In this document: one piece after another, positions 1 to 10,442 of the stretch | How positions within the stretch are numbered: position 1 is the stretch's first letter | How the letters are laid out: each line of letters opens with the position of its first letter | Assembly: GCA_033439765.1 (NCBI GenBank) | Contig: JAULSN010000003.1 | Coordinates: 3,100,001-3,164,000 of the forward strand | Length of the DNA: 64,000 nt | Direction: 5' to 3' | Origin: Lasiosphaeria ovina | Taxonomy: Eukaryota > Ascomycota > Sordariomycetes > Sordariales > Lasiosphaeriaceae | Notes under the pieces: generated by a model | Told to the model about the DNA's origin: nothing | Seen by the model: only the letters and a program-made list of their open reading frames with translations | Databases searched by the model: none | Program-made: the position numbers and the translations under genes

Positions 1-291
1 GTCGGCTGCCGCCGGCATAGAACTTGACCGTCGACACTCTTTGAACTCTGGCGGGTTGCTAATATGGAGGATTACAGAGGCAAGCTCGTGTCCTGGGCTT
101 CCGTCTGTCGTCACAAGGACGCTGAATGTACCCGGAAGGAGTAGTTGGATGAAAAGTATAAGAAGCCGGGCATGGAACGAGATTCTCGACCGACATTTTG
201 ACTGCTCTATCTCATCACAGATAAAGCATCGGTTTGACTCCGCACATTGATAAACACAACAAGTCATAATTATCAACCAAAGAACGGCAAT
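1..291. other. left flank and presumed promoter/5' UTR of the cupin gene
   Basis: I see no convincing gene here. A short open frame in this stretch has no recognisable composition or family similarity. The last part must hold the promoter and leader of the cupin gene that starts at 292. An in-frame TTG at 247 would extend that protein by 15 hydrophilic residues and would bury its signal peptide, so I did not use it. Confidence 0.5.
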
Positions 292-1068
292 ATGAACGCC
301 CTTCTATCTGGTGCCTTGATGGCCTTCCTCGCTGCCACCTCGATGGCGTCTCCCCTCGCGACCACGTCGACCACGGCCGCCGGGGCTCCCACATACACGC
401 CGCTCACGCCAGCTGAGATCAAGAATCTGCAGACGGAGCTGATCCTCGCCGCCTCGTACAAGGACAAGGAGCAGGTGCTCTTCCCGCCCAACAACGGCGG
501 CAGCGCCAACAACGTCTCGTTCCAGTTCGTCAACAGCCCCGGCACGCCGCCCCAGGACGGCAGCGTCATCGTGGGCAGCGTCGACTCGATCCCGGGCCTG
601 ATCGGCACCCACGTGGCGGCGGCCATCGGCTTCATCGGGCCCTGCGGCCTCAACGTGCCGCACCTGCACCCGCGCGGCAACGAGTTCCTGACCGTGGTCA
701 ACGGCACGCTGATTGGGGCCTTCCTCCTCGAGGAGGACGGCCAGTTCGCGGGCGACGTGCCCCAGGTCGCCATGACGCTGACCAACTTCACCGGCATGCT
801 GTTCCCCCAGGGTCACATCCACTGGCAGTTCAACCCGACGTGCGAGCAGTCTGTTTTCGCGGCTGCCTTTGACAGCAATGATGAGGGCCGCTTCCAGATT
901 GCCCAGACCTTCTTCTCGTCCATGCCTGACGATGTGCTCACGTCGTCTCTGGGCAACCCCACGTTCTTGGGACCGACCCAGCTCGACCAACTGCGCGGAA
1001 TCATTCCCGATGCCTTTGTCGTCATGGTGGACAGTTGTGCTCAGACCTGTGGCATTAAAACTGCCTAG
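292..1068 (+). CDS. secreted germin/spherulin-like cupin protein
   Basis: Single-exon gene of 258 residues. The ATG at 292 begins MNALLSGALMAFLAATSMAS, a typical cleavable signal peptide, so the product should be extracellular or wall-associated. The middle carries the two germin boxes of the bicupin/germin superfamily. Box 1 is at about residues 122-143 (GLNVPHLHPRGNEFLTVVNG, with the H-x-H...E metal ligands). Box 2 is at about 165-185 (LFPQGHIHWQFNP, supplying the third His). All three His and the Glu that normally bind Mn are present. Related fungal and slime-mould proteins are called spherulin-1 or germin-like; some germins have oxalate oxidase or SOD activity, but the enzyme activity of this one cannot be inferred. 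The C-terminus has two Cys that could form a disulfide. Family assignment is secure; substrate is unknown. Confidence 0.9.
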   Translation: MNALLSGALMAFLAATSMASPLATTSTTAAGAPTYTPLTPAEIKNLQTELILAASYKDKEQVLFPPNNGGSANNVSFQFVNSPGTPPQDGSVIVGSVDSIPGLIGTHVAAAIGFIGPCGLNVPHLHPRGNEFLTVVNGTLIGAFLLEEDGQFAGDVPQVAMTLTNFTGMLFPQGHIHWQFNPTCEQSVFAAAFDSNDEGRFQIAQTFFSSMPDDVLTSSLGNPTFLGPTQLDQLRGIIPDAFVVMVDSCAQTCGIKTA

Positions 1069-2380
1069 GTAATTGGGAACCACCCTAGGTAGGGGCACGA
1101 GATCAGGTGGTAGGGCAGATCCGTGGAACTTTGGTATGGTGGATGTGGGGGGCGAGGAGGGCTCCGGAGGAAGAGCTTAATGGGGTATACTTGTCGAAGG
1201 AAGGTTACGTGGTATGGGTGATAGCCGCGTTTTTATTCGCTTCGTTATTATTGCGGCATGCATCTCAGCATGCTCCTTAGTTACTCGATAGTACGTACAT
1301 TCATTACTGATAATTGGTACATAATGGTACAAGCCGGATTCCAACCTGCATCATAAAAAGTCCTTGGACAGGGCCGGCATCAGTATCAGTAGGTATCCTG
1401 TCACGGCCCGAAACCTGTCAAGGGGTGATGACAGGTTCAAACGCGTGCATCTCGGCCAGAATAAGGGCTAGTAGGAATCTTATTGACACCCGCAGGCATG
1501 CAAGCTGCCCTAGTGGGGCTCTCCTTCAATACTGGGGCAGGCGCCATAACCCCCTGCGCGATCAAGTACTGCCACCCCTGGCGAGGGCGCAGCAAAAGAC
1601 GCTCGCTCCTACCGTAGTGACCATTATAACTAACGCCGATATATGTGACAATAGGTACCTAGGTACCTATTTGTATATCATGACAAGTTGTACTTAGAAG
1701 AACTGTTTCTCCCAGCTGGCCATCCTCGACTTTCTCAAGGTGGTCATGGACTTCACATCCAATATCCAAGGCTTCGGCTACGGCGACCTTGCCGTTCTAT
1801 TTCTTCTGGTCTGGGCAGGCGAGCCGGCGGCGAGTGCTCCGGCCAGCGCCGCCCCAAGGGAGGACTGCTAACCCAGCGAGAGATATCATTTACAATGCCG
1901 GGGCGGAGCTTGCATTCGTTGCCCCTATTATACCTATCGACCTAAATACGCCGTTGCAAATGTGGGTTACCTACCTTGGATACCTGCCTTACCCTGCGTC
2001 ATCAAACGTTCCGTTTATCGTCCGAACATATTATGTGCATGTAGCTAAATTAGCATCAACTAAAAACGGGAATTTACCTACATAGGCGCTCAATAGAATT
2101 CTCCAAGACATACTGGCCAAAGCCGGAGCAACAGCAGCCATATCATTTACATCTACCGCGTCTGGTAGCAGAGACTCGGGTACGTGGGTTTTCTTGGAGT
2201 TAGTTAAGCAACCCTAACTAAACTAACGGCGCGTGTAGAAACACCACCTGACTGGCAACGCGCGCGGCCTGGGACCTTACCAACAATTACTTGGCTGAAA
2301 TTACTGCGTCCCTCAACCTGTCCGGCGACGAGATCCGAGGCATCAAGCTTCTGCCGGGCCCGAAGGCTAATACCATTCGG
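1069..2380. other. gene-poor, apparently decayed region
   Basis: No intact gene. Base composition is more AT-rich and mixed than in the neighbouring genes. Short plus-strand stretches look protein-like, for example about 1700-1860 (residues such as GFGYGDLAVLFLLVWAGEP, resembling a membrane segment) and about 2260-2390. Each is ended by stops or frame changes and none could be assigned to a family. I read this as eroded coding DNA rather than a functional gene. Several TAGGTA/TACCTA motifs occur. Confidence 0.45.
1651..1670. repeat. 20-bp perfect palindrome of the TAGGTACC type
   Basis: The sequence is ATAGGTACCT followed by its exact reverse complement AGGTACCTAT. It is the clearest example of a TACCTAGGTA-like motif that recurs in intergenic DNA across this window (see findings). 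Function unknown. Confidence 0.8.
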
Positions 2381-2616
2381 CTAGATGGCCCCCATGTTTA
2401 CCAGGATCTCGGGGTCATTGGTCTTGTACGCCCGCGGTAGCGCGACCAGCGGTCCTGGCGTGCCGTTGCCGCCGCCCGTGACCCGGATTTGCGGGCACGA
2501 GATGTAGGATTGCGCCTTTTTGGCCTGCATGGCCATGTATAGCGCGATGCTCTCCACCTGCAGGAGGTACTCCTCATTGGGAACCAAGGCGGGTAAGGTT
2601 GCGTTGACTGTGACAT
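2381..2616 (-). pseudogene. C-terminal remnant of an AA9 (former GH61) lytic polysaccharide monooxygenase
   Basis: The minus strand has an open stretch of about 70 codons that reads as the end of an AA9 copper-dependent cellulose monooxygenase. It runs [17 protein letters not shown], then [20 protein letters not shown], then a segment ending [12 protein letters not shown]. The Q-x-Y-x-x-C block carries the Gln and Tyr that flank the copper site in this family, and the YK..DP.ILVN block is the usual C-terminus. The N-terminal two thirds, including the copper-binding first His, are absent: upstream minus-strand sequence has stops and no AA9 similarity. The His normally found in the ALH position is Tyr here. 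The stop after MGAI comes earlier than expected for the family. The gene is therefore dead. Confidence 0.8.
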
Positions 2617-2761
2617 ATATCTGCTTCTATTATTAGATACCTGCGCCTATCATTAGTTAGCACCCCCTTTTTTTTTCGCACAACCATCGCCGCTACTAGG
2701 AATGGAAAAGGACTCACTCTGCGCCGGCTAGATAAGCTATGTGTTCTTGTTAATAGCTAGC

Positions 2762-3163
2762 ATGGTTGTGAAGAACCTGAACCACACGGCCCCGGACCCG
2801 TTTAATAACCCCGCATTCCAATCCGCGGCGATGATGCGACTCGCAAGTGCCTCGTCTTGTTCTTTGCCACCATCGCCGTGATGTTCTTGTAAGTTGACGT
2901 CTAGGCACAAACCCTAGAAGCAAAGCTAACCCTTCCACCCAAGAACTACGCCCTTGGCATCACCACCTCCGCGTTTTACGCATGGCGCTACAACCCCGCC
3001 GCGTACGCCAGCGACGACTCAGACCGCACCACCGCCGTCATGGCTGCTGGACATCGACTTGAGCCCGTCGCGCGTTTCTTTCGTCACGTAGCGTCTGAGC
3101 TCTGCGAGTTCATGGCCGTCGAGGTAACCTCAGTCATTGCTCTGCCCATGTCCCCTGCCAAGG
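2762..3163 (+). pseudogene. degenerate coding relic, possible membrane protein
   Basis: Starting from the ATG at 2762 the plus strand reads as plausible protein (MVVKNLNHTAPDPFNNPAFQ). It then needs a frameshift to continue into a hydrophobic stretch (CLVLFFATIAVMFL). A GTAAGT at 2889 and an AG at 2942-2943 preceded by CTAAC look like an old intron, after which protein-like sequence resumes (NYALGITTSAFYAWRYNPAA). No family was recognised. The frameshift and lack of an end suggest a pseudogene; it could also be chance. Confidence 0.3.
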
Positions 3164-3535
3164 TAAGTCGCAGGCAACTACTAGGCTGGGGCAGTGCTTC
3201 TCACCGCCACCTTTCCCTTCACACTTGCCGATCTTGACACCGTTGATAAACATCAGCTGCTTTCCATTTGGATCATTCCAGATTTTTTCTATCTGCAAAA
3301 CAGGTCTATTGAGACCCGGTGACAAGCTTCCTACCCAACACCAAATCCAACATTAAAGTCGCAAATTCGAGCTCCTCCGAGGCATGGCATTGTGTGCATG
3401 TGTCTAATATATCCCAGCGTGCAACGAAATACCCCGAACAGCATGCAACAGCCATGGGCGAGGCGGGAAGAGCGCCCCCAGGCCTAGCACCTACCCGAAG
3501 AAATCCACCTATCCCGACAGCAGGGCAAGTCGGTC

Positions 3536-3736
3536 TTGGAGCTGCAAATCGGATCATCAGTCCGGGGGCGGCAGTCGGGGCCTTCGCTACAGGAGAGGAT
3601 CGAGCAGCTTTTGGGGGAGTCTCGCCGGTTTCGCCGCACGGCCGAGGAACGAAGGCGAATGGCACAGCGGAGGCAGTTGGTGGTTGTGGCTGGGATTTCG
3701 CTTATTGCATTGGCGACTTGGTTGTGCTGGAGGTGA
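3536..3736 (+). pseudogene. possible relic encoding a coiled-coil plus C-terminal membrane anchor
   Basis: An open frame of 66 codons encodes a charged helical segment (QERIEQLLGESRRFRRTAEE, then more Arg/Glu-rich sequence). It is followed by a single hydrophobic segment (VVVAGISLIALATWLCW) and a stop. This layout is typical of the C-terminal end of a tail-anchored or signalling protein. Nothing recognisable precedes it, so it is either a fragment of a lost gene or coincidental. Confidence 0.25.
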
Positions 3737-3899
3737 ATGCGGAATGTACAATTGGGCAGATCCACTGGATGCAGAGCTGTTTCCTAGATACGAACAGAAG
3801 AGCCGAAATATCCTCCGGACCGTTGGCGATGGGCTGCACATCAAGATTCGGCCCAGTCTCGGCACAGCGAGAATGGGCTCTCAATAGCAGATAACACAG

Positions 3900-6609
3900 G
3901 ACCCGGCACATTTCTTCATGACACAGTCCCTCCCAGCTAATCCAATCTCTTTACGGGCTGTTAATTAGACTATGCATGCTCTTTGTTTATGGCGATGCAG
4001 ATGCCCTGGAATCGAACGAGCAACTATTAGCCGCCGGTGTGACTACTGTCCGATATGGCCACCGATGCTGTGGCATGTCGTATGGAACTAGCCGCGAGAA
4101 TGCCGGGAATCCAGCCTCGCGAAAGTGGGCGAGTAATGAGAACAAGATAGAAACCTGGAATTATTTCTTTGTCCTCTCAAGTTTCTGTCTGGCTATTGCC
4201 ATTGCGAAACCCGACATTTCCAAAGAACCAATCAAGTACAGCCATGCTGCTTCTAGAGCGCCGAGATGTGGCTCCGTCTATCCCATGTCATTATCACGCT
4301 CCAGCTACTCACGGAGCTAGTGCTGGTCCAAGGAGGCTATATCTTGCTGGTCGCCGAGTTTCCAATTGTGGGCAAGAGAAGTTACGAGCTCGTAAGTTGC
4401 TAGTAGGCTCGGTACTATAGCTGGCATACGTGCTGCCACATTGTGGTAAGAAAGGACAATCCAATCCCTCACTTTCGCAAGTTGGCAAGTACCGCGACAG
4501 CAATCTTCAAGCATTGGATAACACAACTCCATCCTCTTCCGATACTGCCGCTAAGCATACAACTTATGTGTTCCGCCTACTAGGCTAGTAATCAGTTGAT
4601 CTATGTCGAAGATGGAGAGTCTAGGAAATGGAGGAGGCTCGAGAGAAGAAGGCCGGGATGATTCAGGCCATTTTGTTCCATAGTGAGAATGGCTTAATCC
4701 ATGATATTCCATATTCCAGGCAGGACCTCCTTTGTAGCAACGTATAATCTCACTTGAAATTAGCATGTTTCATAGTAAGTAATGTAATTAGCCCATTGTT
4801 TGCCTAGGTGGGCGCATGCATTTTATAATCTTTAACAACGTCTTGCTAGAACCTAGCTGTCCTTCTCTTTTGAATAGATGGAGATGTTCTCCTATGCCAA
4901 CTAGAATATACTACAACACGGTGGGAGACAATGCTCTGGTAATTTGAGGGTATATGGGTAGGTAGTCACCTATTTCTTTGGAATTTGGATGCCCAAAGTG
5001 CCTACTTCTATCTTCCTTCTCGTGCCAAGCCAAGTGTAAGAGTGATCAAGTTAGGTGGCCACCCAAGCCCCTGACGTTGTTAGCGGCTCAATTCCATGTA
5101 TAAGCAAGCTCCGGTCCACATGTTTGTGAAAGGGTATTGCATTCTGACTAAAAGAAGTCAAGGTAAAGGGTAAGCGGCTCAATACACGAAAATCAACGAG
5201 CAGGGGAAGTCACAATAAACTTTGCAACCAACGTGAAAATTCTTTCAGTAGTCTTAGTAAACTGGCCGGGTCAGCTCGACGTTCCATGGCAGACAAAGGT
5301 GTCCGAGCATTTAGTCAAGGTCAAGGTAGTTTGGTCCCCGCAATTTAGCGTTGCGTTTTCGGAGAAAGTGGATGTAAGATGCGAGCCGTCGCGCGGTTCG
5401 TTAGCTTGCAAGTGTAATGAGTGCCCCACTGACAAATATCAATGTCCGACCTAATTAACTACGGAGTAGCGTCTGGGCAGCAGAGGGAAGGAGTGGCTGA
5501 GCTAGTAAGAATTTGACGGTTTCCCTACCCCGTTTTTATGCCTCACCTTGATAACGTTAGCTCTACCAATCGGCCCTTGTCGGATTTGAACCCCAATATT
5601 CCCCACACCAACAATGATGAAACGATTCAGAGCAACAAGAAGAGCACGTCATGCAATCCAGGTCTCGACTCTTGCCAGGCTTTAGACTTGGAGCGGGAGC
5701 GCGGGGTGGCGGCACGGAGAAATGCCAAATCGGGAATGGATTGGGCCAACCAACGACCCGCGTTACCTCTCCAGGCCAAGACTCTAGCGTCGTTTTGTCA
5801 ACCCCTCGGCCGGTCAGCCAACCGTTCAATCGTTAAACGTTTCGCCCTTTTGTTCGATGCGGCAACTACGTCCGAATCCTCCGCGCCAGTAACCAGTCGG
5901 CAACCTGCAAACCGTGAGCCAGAAACGTGCAGCAATTGAGCAGAGCCCCACTAAGCCGCACAAGCGCCATAGAGCTCTCGGGAGGGAGTGGCATACACGC
6001 TAGCGATGGCTCGGTGAGCCCCTGAGGACGCGATAGACGAAATCGCGCACCCCGACCAGCCAGCCACTCTCCCTCCCACTTGCCACCACCAACACCCCAC
6101 CCCCTGAACGCCTATGGCTGGCTCACACCACTCCCGCGCTCACTTTGTTGGGCACTCTGAGGACAACAACCTCGGCCGAGACCCCTATGTGACTGCCTCT
6201 GAACACCTGCATCTCCCAGAAGCTCGGCAACACATTCGGCAGCCAATCAAGCTGGTGCATTAGTCCCAGGCCATGCATTAGCTGCGCGGTCCAAGCACCC
6301 AGACATCGCCATCGCCATGCCGTCGCTATCTCCAATCTCAGTCCACCTCGTCTCACACCATGTGAACCTCCTTGAGATAAGCACCGCGGCCGAGACGAGA
6401 ACTTGACATCAACGGGTCATGACCGCCATGCCGCGCTTCGCTGGTCCGAGGTGATCTACAACAATTGCCGAACGGAATCCCGCCAATATCCAGCAAAATC
6501 GCCGCCGTGTTCCGCCTCTATATTGCCTTTAAGCTCTCTTTAAACCCCGGCCACCGGGTGGGCCGCGTCAGTCAGACAAAAAAAAAGGCGACCGTTCATA
6601 CCCGTCGCC
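3900..6609. other. long intergenic region upstream of the rhodopsin-domain gene
   Basis: No gene identified on either strand. About 4000-5500 is AT-rich with frequent stops in all frames. About 5530-6600 is more GC-rich and ends in the presumed promoter and leader of the gene at 6610. A run of nine A at about 6578-6586 lies just upstream of that start codon. Confidence 0.4.
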
Positions 6610-7986
6610 ATGACGCTGTACTCTTCGGCGCCGGCGTTCCGGCCCTTCAGCGACGACAAGCCGACACTCCTCATATCATGGTGGATTACCGCGCTATGCT
6701 CCGTCGTCATCGCGCTGCGAGTTGCGGGCCGCTTTGTCCGCGTCGAGAAGCTGTTCCTGGAGGACAAGGTGACGGCCTTGGCGCTGATCCCGTTGTTTCT
6801 CCGCATGGCACTCATCCACGTCGTCCTGGTCTACGGCACCAACAACGTGCTGCTTGACGGCCAGCAGCTGTTCGATACCGACATCAGCCACCGGGCAATT
6901 GGGAGCGGTCTTGTTCTGCTGACAAGGCTTCTTTATCCCGCGGTGTAAGTTGTTGCCTACCACTCCCGTCTCTATGGCGGTGACCCCCTGAGTTCCTGGC
7001 CACCGACTAACGCCGCGGTTTCGTGCAGTCTGTGGGCGCTCAAAGTGGCTACGCTGCTGTTTCTTGAACGCCTCGTTGGGTCGACAGGAAAGAGACGCTA
7101 CACGTGGACGCTCCTCTTCCTGCGCGTCTTCCTGGCGGCGACCTTCGGGGCCGTCGTCGTCAGCGACTTGGCCGAATGCCCGGGATTCCAAAACTACTGG
7201 ACCGTGACGCCCGACCCCGGTGGACGGTGCCGTCAGGGCTACGGCAACCTGCTGACCGTCGCGGTCTGCAGCGCGCTGACCGACCTCATGCTCGTCATTT
7301 TCCCCATCACGGTGGTCGTGTCAAGCCGGCTACCGCTCGGGCGGAAGTTCATGCTCAGCATACTCTTCTGTCTCGGCCTGTTCACCGTCATCGTCTCCAT
7401 ATACCGCGCGCCGCAGATCGTGGGGGAGCACGGGTACCAAGCCACACGAACCATGTGGGCGTCGGCTGAAATATTGGTTGCTACCATCGCAACCAACGCA
7501 CAAGCGCTGGGCTCCTTCATGCGAGACACGGGCGTCAAGAAGGCCAAGTTCACGTACGACCCGGACGTCAACTCGGCAGAGGCCAGGGCCGCACAAAGGG
7601 CCGCACGGAAGGATGTCTGGGACGACAGCGACGACGGCCCAGCGGCGGACCACTCCGAGTCCGTAGAGCCATCCGCGAAACTGAGAGAGTCGAACCCGTC
7701 GACCATTGCACTGAGCCGCACGGCCAGCCAGGACTCGCTGATCCCCAGGTCGCGTTTCGCGCTTGCCAACGGCGACGTGATGAAGACGACGACGATCCGG
7801 GTGACTGTGTCTGCGGCAGCGGAGGCGGATGACCGGATCGGTACTCTGTCGAGGCATGGCAGCGTGGCTAACAGGGGTCCAATCGAGCGCACCGTTCTCG
7901 CGAGCGGCAGGGGCACAGTCCGGGGCACAACGGTGCCTCTCCAGAGCTTGGGGCCACTGCCGTCAGTCGAGGACAGCAAGCGTTAG
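6610..7986 (+). CDS. fungal rhodopsin-domain (Pth11-like) 7-TM membrane protein
   Basis: Two exons, 6610-6944 and 7029-7986, with an 84-nt intron (GTAAGT...GTGCAG); 430 residues. The N-terminal ~290 residues contain about seven hydrophobic helices. Examples are LLISWWITALCSVVIALRVA, the segment after LWALKVATLLFLERL (the W-x-x-K-x-x-x-L signature of the fungal rhodopsin/SAT4 domain), LTVAVCSALTDLMLVIFPIT and LSILFCLGLFTVIVSIYR. Two Cys in the extracellular-type loop (AECPGF and GGRCRQGYG) match the conserved pair. A long hydrophilic Ser/Arg-rich tail (about residues 310-430) should be cytosolic. Members of this family are plasma-membrane proteins, some acting as surface-sensing receptors in plant pathogens. 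No ligand or CFEM domain is visible. The true 5' end could lie further upstream, but the ATG at 6610 directly precedes the first helix region. Confidence 0.8.
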
Positions 7987-10442
7987 CGTGTATACAATTA
8001 GTGTAAAAACAAGCTTGATGGATTACGAGACAAATGAACAAATCCAAACACACTCAATGTGTTCGAACGTTGCCCCCACTCGTAATTGCATTTAGCTGCG
8101 AATGTCACCGAGAGACTCCACTAGGTACAACACCTGCATGGTTCTGCAGGACGCGATATCACGGCCAAACCACGGCAGGAAACTCGATAGTGTGAGCTTT
8201 GACACCTGACTAGAGAAACCTCGGCACCCGCGTGGTGCTTCTTTGAGTGTTCGACTTCGACGACCCATTCCTGAACCGGGACTGACGTGCTGTGCGCATG
8301 GCTTTTGTGGCTTGAAGAGTGCATGAAGAAAGGCGGCTCGAACTAGTGTAGTTGATTCGGGCCGCATGTCTTTGCCAGACCGGGTTTGGTGCGGTGCAGG
8401 TCCAGGTCTGTGGGCAAAGGAAAAGGGCCGCAACTGCACACACCACCCGAGCCCAACTAACAGCTACCAAATAAGTGGGGCTTCGGTTGCAGGCGAGGCA
8501 GGTACAAGAGTACCACCTCAGGCAGGCCAGTACCTTGCCATTCGGGTTTCCTGGTGAGAGCGGAGTGGCAACTTTTTACTTTAGTTTTAATTATCGTAGT
8601 TTATATGTGCTATGGATGCATCTGGGGCCCCTTTTGGCTTATCAGCACGCTAGCAATGCCTGTGATGGGAGGTTTTGGGGACATGGCCAAACTGCCCTCC
8701 AAGTCTCACTCTCGAGTGCAGCAGCACGCAACCAACTCGAGTTTGGCGTGCCCTGCTGCGCTGCTTCATGCGCAGGCTGGGTGGCAGCTAAGACTCGCCA
8801 AACACCACAAAACAAGGTGCTGCAGAGTTAAGCAGCATCGTGCACCAAGAGGTTGAGATAACGAAAACCTCAAAAAAATTTGCCGAGGAGCCGCCAAGAA
8901 GTGTCGTCAGTGTTAAGAACAGCCCGAGGGCACCGCCAGCTAGCTTGCATGTCGAAATAACAAAGCTGTTTCCCGGTGGGGGGAGACAACGTGCGTGACA
9001 AGCAGCCTAGTGACGGCCGGTGGAGCCCGGAGGGTGCGCCGATCCAGCCTGTTGCGGAGGCAATCCCACTCCGAAGATGCCATGCCACATGGCGTGCTGC
9101 CAGCCCAAGTGGAGAGTCTCCGCCGAGGATATTTCGGGCCCGAGTCTGTTCGCCAGAGGTCCATCTGCAGGGCGATACATAGTAGATTGGCAGAAGGCAA
9201 CCGTGGACTCAGTATCACCAACACAACCCAAAGGTCGGTCCAGTCGTGGTTGCCTGCTCTGCACATCAGGTTACGCCACACAGAGCGGGCGGGCGGGCAT
9301 CTCCGCCCCACCCACACGCAACCTGGAATTTTTGTGGCGTTCGGTCGGCGTGCCAGGTTCAGCAGTTGGTTAACAATCTGCGACACCGAAGCCGTTCCCT
9401 CGTGCACGCCACGCTGCATGGAAGCCTTTGCAACGCCCAAGAAGCCTCAAGTCGCCGGCGGCTGCCGCCTCTGGGGGGGGGGGGGGGGGAAACAACGCAA
9501 TCGTTCTAGAAATACGCTAACCATGCGCCTCTGCAGCACTGTTGCTGCCACCCCCTTGCACGACCCAACAACGCGGCAGGTGCAATGGTGGTGGCACCCG
9601 CCCCAACGTCCAATGGCAGTGGAGGGCACGACGTTTCCACTTTTCGACTGGGGGTTTGGCGGAGCAACCTCCCGATTTTGACGATTTGCCTAGACACCCG
9701 ATTTTTTTGTCCCTCGAATCTTTTCCCTTCTGTCCGCCTCCGCAAGATCCCTTCCCTCGTCGTCCGTCGCCTTATCAGCGAAGCGGGTTCCCGGCTACCC
9801 TAGTTCATGACGCCAGACAATGCCGATGCAATGCCAGGCCCCATGTGAAACTGCAGCGGAATTCCATCACACGCAGCTCACCACGGCACTCACCACTGCA
9901 CTGTGTGTGGTCTCTTCCAAAGGGGAGTGAAGTGAAGACCAGAAAAAACAGCTTCCACGGATTCTCGGCTTGGCCAAGTGCGGGGCAGATTTCCCCAGTT
10001 CGGTCAGCAACAACCCAACCCTCTTTTGGGGTACGTACTGGACAACGACGGCCACCCCACGCCATTCCCATTCTCATGCGCGTGTTAGCTATTGTTTTCT
10101 TGTCATATAGCCTTCCATCTCTTATTCGGGCCCATTGGTGCGGTCAGCCAGCCAGCCATCCAGCCAGCCATTTATTTTTATTTTATTTTAGCGAGAACTG
10201 GGAAACAATCCCCTTCCCCCCCATCTCCCCCGCAGTCAAGCGCCTCGGCTTCTTCAGGGGTCACGCATGGCAAACCGCAAAGCCCTGTACATGTACTACA
10301 CATAGCACCTCGTCAAAGCCCAGTCCCCAGCGTTCGCAAAACACACGCGACACTTTACATGTTCTTTGGACTGTTCCCGACGTCCTGTACCATACCATCG
10401 GTGTGTTTCGGCATCTAGCTGTTCAATGAGCCAACGCCCAAG
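7987..10442. other. 2.4-kb intergenic region with a G17 tract
   Basis: No gene recognised. The stretch must contain the 3' end of the rhodopsin-domain gene and the promoter and leader of the permease gene. A G17 homopolymer lies at 9473-9489. Several overlapping open frames (for example around 8940-9680) have no family similarity and mirror each other on both strands, as expected of GC-rich non-coding DNA. Confidence 0.45.
9473..9489. repeat. G17 homopolymer tract
   Basis: Seventeen uninterrupted G on the plus strand, in intergenic DNA. One of four long G/C homopolymers in the window. Confidence 0.95.

Noticed and set aside
304..1098. 264-codon minus-strand open frame over the cupin gene
   Set aside because: Reverse shadow; the plus strand has a signal peptide and both germin boxes.
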